Of a DNA stretch of 64,000 bases, positions 42,838 to 49,665 are shown one piece after another; positions within the stretch are counted from its first letter, which is position 1; every line of letters starts with the position of its first letter. The position numbers and the translations under genes were made by a program. Below the pieces are notes generated by a model. The model ran no database searches and had not been told where the DNA came from. It saw only the letters and a program-made list of their open reading frames with translations. Source of the DNA: Streptomyces sp. TRM68367 (GTDB lineage Bacteria; Actinomycetota; Actinomycetes; Streptomycetales; Streptomycetaceae); contig NZ_JACTVI010000003.1 in the NCBI RefSeq assembly GCF_014495685.1, positions 186,001 to 250,000 of the forward strand, given 5' to 3'.

Positions 42838-43695
42838 TCAGCCTGCGAACGCCGGCTGGGGCAGCCCCTTGCCCGCTCCCGGTACGACGAAGAGGGAGCC
42901 GGAGAGTGGAGGTGGGGAAGTGAGACCTGTGCGGGCCGTGGTGATGTAGAGCTCCGTGAGGTCGGGGCCGCCGAAGGTGCAGGCCGTTACGCGGGGGACC
43001 GGGAGGGGGATCACGCGGTCCAGGGAGCCGGCGGGGGTGTAGCGGCGGACCGCGCCGCCCTCCCACAGGGCCACCCACACGCAGCCCTCGGCGTCGACCG
43101 TGAGGCCGTCGGGGAAGCCGGCGCCGTCCTCGATCTCGGCCAAGGGGCGGCGGTTCGAGATCCGGCCGTCCGTGTAGTCGAAGACGTCGATGCGGCGGGT
43201 CGGCGAGTCGATGTAGTACATCAGGCGGCCGTCGGGGCTCCAGCCCGTGCCGTTGCTGACCGCCACGTCGTCGAGGACGACCTCCACCGCGCCGGCGGCG
43301 GTGATCCGCGACAGCGTGCCGCCGCCCGGTGCCTCGTCGTAGCGCATGGTGCCGGCCCACAGCGCACCGTCCACGGCGACGGCGGCGTCGTTGGCGCGGC
43401 GGCCGGGGACCGGCTCGTGGTGCAGCCAGCGGAAGCTGTCGTCGGGGGACAGGAGGCCTACGCCGTCCCGCAGGTTCAGGACCAGTCCGCCGCCCGTGCG
43501 CGGCTTCACGGCACCCACGTGCTGTTCCGTCGTACGGACCGTCCGGCGGCCCGTGGCCGGGTCGTAGGTGTGGATGCGGGAGCCGAGGATGTCGATCCAG
43601 ATCAGGCGGCCCGCCGCCGCGTCCCAGGTCGGGCCCTCGCCGAGTTCCGCCTCCGCGCGGACCGCGATGTCGTACGGCGTTGTCATCGTCGTCAC
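42838..43695 (-). CDS. SMP-30/gluconolactonase family sugar lactonase
   Basis: The 285-residue protein is a six-bladed SMP-30-type propeller. Metal-ligand motifs are visible: AELGEGPTWD (Glu about 18), VSNGTGWSPDG (Asn about 150) and FPDGLTVDAEGCVW (Asp about 200). RRANDAAVAVDGALWAGTM is also typical. It would hydrolyse an aldono-lactone, linking a sugar dehydrogenase to a sugar-acid dehydratase. Its GTG start overlaps the iclR stop by four bases, so the pair is one operon. GGAGCGTGGGG precedes the start. Confidence 0.92.
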   Translation of the reverse strand: MTTMTTPYDIAVRAEAELGEGPTWDAAAGRLIWIDILGSRIHTYDPATGRRTVRTTEQHVGAVKPRTGGGLVLNLRDGVGLLSPDDSFRWLHHEPVPGRRANDAAVAVDGALWAGTMRYDEAPGGGTLSRITAAGAVEVVLDDVAVSNGTGWSPDGRLMYYIDSPTRRIDVFDYTDGRISNRRPLAEIEDGAGFPDGLTVDAEGCVWVALWEGGAVRRYTPAGSLDRVIPLPVPRVTACTFGGPDLTELYITTARTGLTSPPPLSGSLFVVPGAGKGLPQPAFAG

Positions 43696-44465
43696 CCCAC
43701 GCTCCGGTGGCCGAGACGCTCGGACAGCTCGGCGGCGCCCTTCGCGGCCAGCTGCTCCAGCTCCGCGCGGCGGTCCTCGCTCCAGCGGATCATGGGCACG
43801 GAGATGGACAGCGCGGCCACCACCTGCCCGGTACGGTCACGCACCGGCGCCGCGACACAGCTCACGTCCGGGTTCGACTCGCGGTTCTCCGCGGCGAGGC
43901 CCCGCTGCCGGATCTCGGCCAGGGTCTCGCGCAGGGCGGCCGGGTCGGTGATGCTGTTCGGAGTCATCGCGACCAGTGCGGCGTCCTCGGGAAGGCGCGC
44001 GTCGAGCTCCTGCTCGGGAAGGGAGGCCAGCAGCATCTTGCCGACCGACGTACAGTGCGCGGGCAGCCGGCGTCCGGCCGCCGACACCATGCGCACGGCG
44101 TGCGTGGAGTCGACCTTGGCGATGTAGATGACGTCGGTGTCCTCCAGGATCGCCACGTGCACGGTCTCGTCGCAGGTCTCGGCGACGGAGCGGGCGACCT
44201 GCTGGCCCTCGGCGGCCAGGTCGAGCTGCTCGGCGTAGCGGGCCCCGAGCTGGTACGGCCGTACGCCGAGCCGGTACCGTCCGGGCTGGCCGGGCACCGG
44301 GACGATGTACTTCCGGGCGGCGAGCGTGGTGACCAGTTCGTGCACGGTGGTGCGCGGCAGTTGCAGCTTGCGCACGATGTCGGGGGCGGAGAGCTTGCCG
44401 TCCCCGTCGAGGAAGAGCTCCAGAATGTCGAGAGCCCGGGTCACAGCTGGTACGAGGCGTCCCAC
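43692..44465 (-). CDS. IclR family transcriptional regulator
   Basis: The 257-residue protein has an N-terminal winged helix (AVTRALDILELFL..., recognition region LSAPDIVRKLQLPRTTVHELVTTL, residues 28-51). The C-terminal effector domain carries HVAILEDTDVIYIAKV, LPAHCTSVGKMLLAS and NPDVSCVAAPVRD. The GTG start follows GGGAGGGAG. It is first in an operon with the lactonase. A motif shared with five sugar-gene promoters lies in its own leader, so autoregulation and control of the sugar island are both plausible. The inducer would be a sugar acid or lactone, by inference. Confidence 0.93.
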   Translation of the reverse strand: MGRLVPAVTRALDILELFLDGDGKLSAPDIVRKLQLPRTTVHELVTTLAARKYIVPVPGQPGRYRLGVRPYQLGARYAEQLDLAAEGQQVARSVAETCDETVHVAILEDTDVIYIAKVDSTHAVRMVSAAGRRLPAHCTSVGKMLLASLPEQELDARLPEDAALVAMTPNSITDPAALRETLAEIRQRGLAAENRESNPDVSCVAAPVRDRTGQVVAALSISVPMIRWSEDRRAELEQLAAKGAAELSERLGHRSVG

Positions 44466-44500
44466 GACCGGCTCCCTCCCTATATCTTTCAGGCGCCTGC

Positions 44501-44513
44501 GTTCGAAATTTCA
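44501..44513 (-). promoter_or_regulatory. Sugar-regulon operator motif, copy 6 (iclR leader)
   Basis: The minus strand reads TGAAATTTCGAAC, 24 nt downstream of the predicted -10 box of iclR. Confidence 0.55.
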
Positions 44514-44537
44514 ACAGGCGATCGGCATGACGAACAC

Positions 44538-44567
44538 AGGCTAGTCATACTCCGTTTGCCCGGGCAA
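44538..44567 (-). promoter_or_regulatory. Promoter of the iclR-lactonase operon
   Basis: On the minus strand, TTGCCC (44562-44567) and TAGCCT (44538-44543) are spaced by 18 nt. The -35 overlaps the perfect palindrome TTGCCCGGGCAA (44556-44567). The rest of the 287-nt gap to the PucR gene shows no gene. Confidence 0.5.
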
Positions 44568-44752
44568 TGGGCAGACGCACACCGGCCTCGAATCACACGG
44601 CGTGTACGGACTCCCGCAGCGGGGATGTGGCGGGCAGGGGAAGGGGGTGAGCAGGGGGAGGGGGCGGCGTGCCGTCGGTCGCGATGACCGCCGCTGCGTT
44701 CATGGTGCTGGTCGGCCGCGGCCAGGCGCGGTCCACTTGACCGGGCGCCGGC

Positions 44753-46012
44753 TCAGCCCCGCTCCCGCCCCGCCCGCAGCTTCCCGCGCAGCCGCTGGGC
44801 CCTGAGGACCAGTTCCAGTTCGAACCGGCGGTCCGGGTCGTCTATCTCGTCGCCCCACAGTTCGCGGATCTGGCGCAGGCGGTAACGGACCGTCTGGGGG
44901 TGGACGCCGAGGCGCGCGGCCACCTCGGGGGCGCCGCCGCGGGTCTCCAGCCAGGCCAGGAGGGTTTCCGCCAGGCGCCGGCCGTGGGTGGGCCCGCAGT
45001 GGGCGAGGGGGGCCAGGCAGCGCAGGGCGAGGTCGTCGATCAGTTCCTGCGGTTCCAGGAGAACGAGGGCTTCGGTGTGCTCGGTGCAGTGGAGGACCTC
45101 GCCGGAGGCCAGCAGGCCGCGCTCCATGAGCCGTACGGCGGCCTCGGCCCAGCGCAGCGACTTCGCCGCGTCGGCCAGCGGGACCGGGGGGCCGATCGCG
45201 CCGGACCAGCCGGTCAGCGCCCGGTGCAGCAGTTCCGGCCGGCCTGCCGCATCCGGATCGGGGACGACCATGCGGGGCTGCTCGTACTCCATGTCGAGCA
45301 GGACCCCCTGGCCGACCGCCGGCGCCACCGCTTCCCGCGCCGGGCGCAGCAGCACGCCGACCGCGACCTTCTCGGGCAGGTGCCAGCCGATCCGGGCGGC
45401 CCGCTCGGTCAGCGCCTCGGCCGGTTCGCCGTGGTGGTGCTCGGCCAGGAGCAGTTCCATCAGGCGGCGCTGGAGCCGCAGCCGCTCCCCGGCCTGCCGG
45501 GCCGCGGCCTCGGCGTAGCCGCGCACGGACTGGTCGACGAGGCCGTCCAGGTACTCGTAGCCCGCGTCGACCAGTTCGTACATCGCCGGCGGCGGGATCT
45601 CGACGCGCTGGCCGATCTCGGCGAAGCGGCGCCAGGCCAGCCGTACGCCCATGCGGTAGATCGCCTGGAGCGAGTCCAGGCTGCGGCCGTGCAGGCCCTC
45701 GCCGCGGCCGAACTCCTGGAACACGCCGGGCGGCACGGTCGGGCGGCCCGCGGAGTGGTCGGAGTTCTCCAGGTGCTGCACGAAGACCTCGATGGCGCCA
45801 CGGATGCCGACGAGGGCCATCGGCTCGCCGGAGTCGTCGAGGACGACGGGCAGGTGCGGGTACTCGCGGCGGATCTCGCGCAGGATCTCCTCGGCCAGTT
45901 CGGGCGCCTCGGCCATGGCGATCGCCGCGAACCGGCGCACCTTCAGGCGCGGGACGTCCTGCCAGGCCGAGCGCGCGGCGACGGTCGTACGGGCAGCCGG
46001 CGCCTTTTTCAA
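44753..46012 (-). CDS. PucR/CdaR family transcriptional regulator
   Basis: The 419-residue protein has an N-terminal sensory region (IYRMGVRLAWRRFAEIGQRVEI, DAGYEYLDGLVDQSVRGYAEAAARQAGERLRLQRRLMELLL), a degenerate GGDEF-like middle, and the C-terminal PucR helix-turn-helix VAARLGVHPQTVRYRLRQIRELWG. Its target is not evident; it is monocistronic or follows the small gene at 46055. The TTG at 46012 is preferred over a GTG at 46051 because GGAGGGG lies just upstream and the extension would run into a hairpin. Confidence 0.87.
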   Translation of the reverse strand: MKKAPAARTTVAARSAWQDVPRLKVRRFAAIAMAEAPELAEEILREIRREYPHLPVVLDDSGEPMALVGIRGAIEVFVQHLENSDHSAGRPTVPPGVFQEFGRGEGLHGRSLDSLQAIYRMGVRLAWRRFAEIGQRVEIPPPAMYELVDAGYEYLDGLVDQSVRGYAEAAARQAGERLRLQRRLMELLLAEHHHGEPAEALTERAARIGWHLPEKVAVGVLLRPAREAVAPAVGQGVLLDMEYEQPRMVVPDPDAAGRPELLHRALTGWSGAIGPPVPLADAAKSLRWAEAAVRLMERGLLASGEVLHCTEHTEALVLLEPQELIDDLALRCLAPLAHCGPTHGRRLAETLLAWLETRGGAPEVAARLGVHPQTVRYRLRQIRELWGDEIDDPDRRFELELVLRAQRLRGKLRAGRERG

Positions 46013-46034
46013 CTTCCCCTCCGGGGCGCTACAG

Positions 46035-46054
46035 CCGGTGCGGCTCCGCACCGG
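46035..46054 (-). terminator. Hairpin between the DUF2613-like gene and the PucR gene
   Basis: CCGGTGCGG (46035-46043) and CCGCACCGG (46046-46054) are perfect complements with a 2-nt centre, directly adjoining the stop codon at 46055. Confidence 0.6.
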
Positions 46055-46207
46055 TCAACTCCCCTGGCCGGCTCGCTCGTAGGTGATCAGGGGTGTGTTC
46101 GGCTGGTCGGGCGTCGCTTCGAGCACCGCGACGATGCCGAGGGCGGCGCCCACCGCGAGGGCGGCGGCGACCGCGACGGTCAGCACGGCGGCGAGCAGTC
46201 TGGACAT
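46055..46207 (-). CDS. Small DUF2613-like membrane peptide
   Basis: This 50-residue peptide reads MSRLLAAVLTVAVAAALAVG, then GIVAVLEATPDQPNTPLITY and a short polar tail. It has one hydrophobic helix followed by a Pro/Asn-rich external segment. The size and layout match the DUF2613 family of tiny actinobacterial membrane proteins, whose function is unknown. AGAGAGG lies upstream of the ATG. It is divergent from the DUF3068 cluster. The family call is tentative. Confidence 0.65.
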   Translation of the reverse strand: MSRLLAAVLTVAVAAALAVGAALGIVAVLEATPDQPNTPLITYERAGQGS

Positions 46208-46297
46208 CGCAGGGTCAGCCTCTCTGTCCTGAGCCTGTCCGCAGGTCGGCCCCACCCGGGCGTCCCACCCCTGCCTGCGGGTCAGTGTCGACAAGCA

Positions 46298-46326
46298 TTG
46301 ACACCTCGTCAAGAGCCGCCTACGGT
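46298..46326 (+). promoter_or_regulatory. Sigma-70-type promoter of the DUF3068/glycan cluster
   Basis: TTGACA at 46298-46303 and TACGGT at 46321-46326 are spaced by 17 nt, 84 nt before the DUF3068 ATG. This is the best promoter seen for the 12-kb gene series that follows. Confidence 0.7.
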
Positions 46327-46409
46327 TCCCGGCCCATACCGCACGCGCACTTTCCTCCTGGCGTCGACCATCCGTACGTCGAACCGCCCCAAGCCCCTGG
46401 AGTGCCCGG

Positions 46410-47396
46410 ATGCGCCGGACCGCCTCACCTTTCTCCCTGATCCTGCTGGGTCTCGGCACCTTCCTGCTCGCGCTCGCGCCCCTGCTGGCGTGGTACGTCA
46501 CGCCGCGGGCCGCGGTGAATCCGATCGACATCGACACCACCGCCGAATACACCGGCACCGGCAGCGTCTTCGACGTGGAACAGGTCGAGACCGTGCCGGA
46601 CCAGAAGATCACCGTCACTCAGCGGGTGCGCGCCAATGTGGCCGAGAGTGAACGCAGCGGCGCCGCCGTGTGGGACGTGACGACCACCGTCGACACGAAC
46701 AAGTCGCTGCCGGCGGCCGATCCGCACGACGCGCTGGAGTTCACCCCGCACCGCTGGGTGAGCGACCGCAGGACCAACCGGCCGGTGCACTGCTGCGGCG
46801 AGGAGCCGTACATCGAGGGCGAGGCGTACCTGAAGTTCCCGTTCGACGTGCAGGAACGGTCGTACCGCTGGTGGGACAACACGCTCGGCGACACGGTGGT
46901 GCTGCGCTACGACGGCCGGGAGAAGATCCGCGGGTACGAGGGGATGCGCTTCGTGGCGCAGGTTCCGGCCACGAAGACCGGCACGCGGCTGGTCCCGGGC
47001 GCCCTGGTCGACGAGCCGGACCGGCCGCAGGTGCTGGCCGAGGAGTGGTACGCCAACCACGGCGTCGAACTGGTCGTCGACCAGGCCACGGGCCGGGTGC
47101 TGTACGCCCAGACCGGTCCGCGCCGGACGCTGCGCGCGCCGGGTGGCGACGAGGACGCGGCGGTGCTGCTGGACAGCCGGAAGCTGGCGTTCACCCCGGC
47201 GACGCAGAAGTTCGCGGTGGACCAGGCGAAGAAGGACAGCGGGCTGCTGCGGATGGTGAGCACAACCCTGCCGGTCGGTACGGGTGTGGCGGGGTTCGTG
47301 CTCGTGGTGGTGGGTGGCGTTCTGGTGGCGCGCGGGCGGAAGGACCGGATGGGTCCGGAACCGTCTCAGACGCCCGAGCCCGCGCTCACGATGTGA
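46410..47396 (+). CDS. DUF3068 (PorA-family) membrane protein
   Basis: The 328-residue protein has one N-terminal helix (LILLGLGTFLLALAPLLAWYV), an approximately 240-residue extracellular domain with VNPIDIDTTAEYTGTG, RPVHCCGEEPYIEGEAYLKFPF and EEWYANHGVELVVDQATGRVLY, and a C-terminal helix (VGTGVAGFVLVVVGGVLVARG). This is the DUF3068 family of actinobacterial envelope proteins, often located beside glycosyltransferase clusters. Its biochemical role is not established. It starts the glycan cluster behind a good promoter. Confidence 0.9.
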   Translation: MRRTASPFSLILLGLGTFLLALAPLLAWYVTPRAAVNPIDIDTTAEYTGTGSVFDVEQVETVPDQKITVTQRVRANVAESERSGAAVWDVTTTVDTNKSLPAADPHDALEFTPHRWVSDRRTNRPVHCCGEEPYIEGEAYLKFPFDVQERSYRWWDNTLGDTVVLRYDGREKIRGYEGMRFVAQVPATKTGTRLVPGALVDEPDRPQVLAEEWYANHGVELVVDQATGRVLYAQTGPRRTLRAPGGDEDAAVLLDSRKLAFTPATQKFAVDQAKKDSGLLRMVSTTLPVGTGVAGFVLVVVGGVLVARGRKDRMGPEPSQTPEPALTM

Positions 47397-47620
47397 TGCG
47401 ACATCAGCTCCAACAAAGCCGGAAATTGTCACGCCGGTGAGTAGCCGTGGCGAACGTCCAAGCGAAAACTGTCCACCCCACCCGAGCACAAGCTGTCCAC
47501 ACCCCCCTCCCAGGAAGAGCTCAGACCCCCCACAGAAAGCCGCACCGCGGGTCAAATCGTCACCCAGTGCCCCTGCCTGCCCACGCTGAGTTCCGCACCC
47601 TGACACGAGTTGGAGCACCC

Positions 47621-48808
47621 ATGCCCCAGCACGTACCGTCCCCTCCCCCACTCTCGGCTTCGCTCGAGCGGGGGGACCTCCACCGCGCCGCGTCTCCCCG
47701 CGCGCCGCAGCACCCCCCGGCGCTCCCCCCACAGCCGCGCCGGATCGTCTTCCTCGCCCACCGGGACCTCGGCAACCCCTCGGCCGGCGGTTCCGAGCTG
47801 CTGGTCGACCGGCTCGCCGACGGGCTGACCCGGCTCGGCCACCAGGTCACCCTGCTGTGCGGGGGACCGGCGGCCTTCCGCGACTACCGGGTCGTGTCGG
47901 CGGGCGGCGCCTACGGCCACTATCTGCGCGCCCGGTCGGCCTTCGCCCGGCAGGTCGGTGAGACCGATCTGCTGGTCGAGGTGTGCAACGGCATGCCGTA
48001 CCTGGCGCCGCTGTGGCATCACGGGCCCACGCTGTGTCTGGTCAACCATGTGCACACCGACCTTTGGCGGATGCGGTTCGGCGGGCCGTTGGCGCCGGCC
48101 GCGCGGCTGGGGCGAAGACTCGAGCACTGGGCGCTCACCGGGGCGCAGCGGCGGAGTCTGGTGGTTGCCGTGTCCCCGTCGACGGCGCATGCGCTGCGGG
48201 CGATCGGTGTCGAGCGGGAGCGCATTCGGGTCGTGCACAACGGGGTGGAGGAGCCGGGGCCGCGGGCCGATCGGTCTCCCGATCCGTTGTTCGTCGCGGT
48301 GGGCCGGCTCGTGGAGTACAAGCGGATCGATCTGCTGCTGCGGTTGTGGGAGCGGGTGCGGCCGGTGACCGGCGGGCGGTTACTGATCGTCGGTGACGGG
48401 CCCGAGCGGGAACGGCTGGAGCAACTCGCCGGTCCCGACGTGGAGTTCACGGGGCATGTGCCGGAGGCGGAGAAGCATCGTCTGCTGTGCGCTGCCTGGT
48501 TGTTGCTGCATCCCTCGGCTGTTGAGGGGTGGGGGCTCGTGGTGACGGAGGCTGCGGCGCGGGAGACTCCGGCGGTTGCCTTTGATGTGCCGGGGCTTCG
48601 TGACTCCGTGGTCGACGGTGAGACCGGGATTCTTGCGCGGGGTGAGTCGTCGTTTGCTGCCGCCTGGTGCACGCTCGCGTTGTCCGGGCATCGGCGGGAG
48701 CTGATGGGTAAGGCTGCGCGGGATCGGGCTGCCGGGTTTCGGTGGGATCGTACGGTGAGACAGTTCCGGGCGGTGGCCTCTGAGGCGGTGAGGGGCTGGG
48801 CGCCGTGA
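47621..48808 (+). CDS. Family 4 glycosyltransferase
   Basis: The 395-residue GT-B enzyme has the N-terminal donor-sugar-independent fold (IVFLAHRDLGNPSAGGSELLVDRLADGL) and the C-terminal nucleotide-sugar site with VAVGRLVEYKRIDLLL and HPSAVEGWGLVVTEAAA (E-x7-E motif). It should add a sugar to a surface glycan or lipid carrier. GGAG before the ATG at 47621 sets the start. The first 35 residues are encoded largely by a palindromic repeat and are probably disordered. Residue 254 is encoded by TTA (48380-48382), so expression may require bldA. Confidence 0.9.
   Translation: MPQHVPSPPPLSASLERGDLHRAASPRAPQHPPALPPQPRRIVFLAHRDLGNPSAGGSELLVDRLADGLTRLGHQVTLLCGGPAAFRDYRVVSAGGAYGHYLRARSAFARQVGETDLLVEVCNGMPYLAPLWHHGPTLCLVNHVHTDLWRMRFGGPLAPAARLGRRLEHWALTGAQRRSLVVAVSPSTAHALRAIGVERERIRVVHNGVEEPGPRADRSPDPLFVAVGRLVEYKRIDLLLRLWERVRPVTGGRLLIVGDGPERERLEQLAGPDVEFTGHVPEAEKHRLLCAAWLLLHPSAVEGWGLVVTEAAARETPAVAFDVPGLRDSVVDGETGILARGESSFAAAWCTLALSGHRRELMGKAARDRAAGFRWDRTVRQFRAVASEAVRGWAP
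47641..47680. repeat. Palindromic repeat inside the GT4 N-terminus
   Basis: An imperfect inverted repeat reads CCCCCACTCTCGGCTTCGCT and then CGAGCGGGGGGACC. It is related to the repeat at 54412-54455. It is translated as PPPLSASLERGD, upstream of the conserved GT-B start. Confidence 0.65.
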
Positions 48809-48840
48809 CGCCTACTCGCCGGGTGGGTTCGGTCGTCTCG

Positions 48841-48921
48841 CGGCTGCGGGTTCGTTGTGGCTTGTCGCGCCCACGCGGCGGTAGCCGCATATCAGACACA
48901 GCCCCGCGCCCCTTTTGGGGC
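48841..48921. repeat. Dispersed Streptomyces palindromic repeat, copy B
   Basis: An 81-nt element starting CGGCTGCGGGTTCGTTGTGG and ending in GCCCCTTTTGGGGC, nearly identical to 37446-37523. It lies between the GT4 and methyltransferase genes. If the methyltransferase starts at 48805, the repeat would be translated. Confidence 0.8.
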
Positions 48922-48927
48922 GCTGCG

Positions 48928-49665
48928 GTGCACGGGCGCCCCAAAGATCCGTCGCTGCGGCGGTCCCTCGCTCTCTTCCGTGCCTTTCTGCATGAGCAGG
49001 ACGACCCTGAGAGTTGCTATTCGCTTCTTGCCCGTGACGCTGTCGATCAGGTCGAGGCTTACGGCGAGGCCGTGGCGGGGCGGACCGTTGTGGACGTCGG
49101 TGGGGGTAGTGGGTACTTCACCGAGGAGTTTCGTCGACGGGGCGCCGATGCCTATCTCTTCGAGCCTGATGTGGGTGAGTTGGGTGAGAAGCCGCCCGAC
49201 GGGGCCGTGATCGCCGACGGGTATCTGTTGCCGTTGGGCGACGGGGTTGCCGACGTCACCTTCTCGTCCAACGTGCTGGAGCATGTGGCCGATCCGGAGA
49301 CCTTTCTCAGTGAGCTGGCGCGGGTGACTCGGCCCGGTGGGCTGATCTACGTGTCGTTCACCAACTGGCTGTCGCCGTGGGGCGGGCACGAGTGGGCCCC
49401 GTGGCATTACTTCGGTGCCGAGCGGGCGCGTGCCCGGTATCGGCGCCGTACCGGCAGGCCCACCAAGCACGCCCTCGGCGAGAACCTGTTCGCGCACCAC
49501 ATCGGACCCACCCTGCGGCAGGTGCGCGCCCGGGACGACGTGCGGATCGTCTCGGCGCGCTCCCGCTACTGGCCGTTCCTCGCGGAGACCGTCGTCAAGG
49601 CGCCCGGGATCCGCGAGGTCGCCACCTGGAACCTCCTCCTCGTCCTCCGGCGGTGTCAACGATGA
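48928..49665 (+). CDS. SAM-dependent class I methyltransferase
   Basis: The protein has about 245 residues, with the SAM motif TVVDVGGGSGYFTEEF, an acidic loop FEPDVGE, ADVTFSSNVLEHVADPE and RVTRPGGLIYVSF, typical of Methyltransf_11. The start is uncertain. The GTG at 48928 gives a product beginning just before the conserved DPSLRRSLALFRAFLHEQDDP. A GTG at 48805 would overlap the upstream stop (GTGA) but force translation of the dispersed repeat. Its stop overlaps the next gene by four bases, so it is part of the glycan operon. Confidence 0.85.
   Translation: MHGRPKDPSLRRSLALFRAFLHEQDDPESCYSLLARDAVDQVEAYGEAVAGRTVVDVGGGSGYFTEEFRRRGADAYLFEPDVGELGEKPPDGAVIADGYLLPLGDGVADVTFSSNVLEHVADPETFLSELARVTRPGGLIYVSFTNWLSPWGGHEWAPWHYFGAERARARYRRRTGRPTKHALGENLFAHHIGPTLRQVRARDDVRIVSARSRYWPFLAETVVKAPGIREVATWNLLLVLRRCQR

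Noticed and set aside
44600..44752. Short plus-strand frames between the IclR and PucR genes
   Set aside because: No ribosome-binding site, no domain and no consistent codon bias; treated as intergenic.
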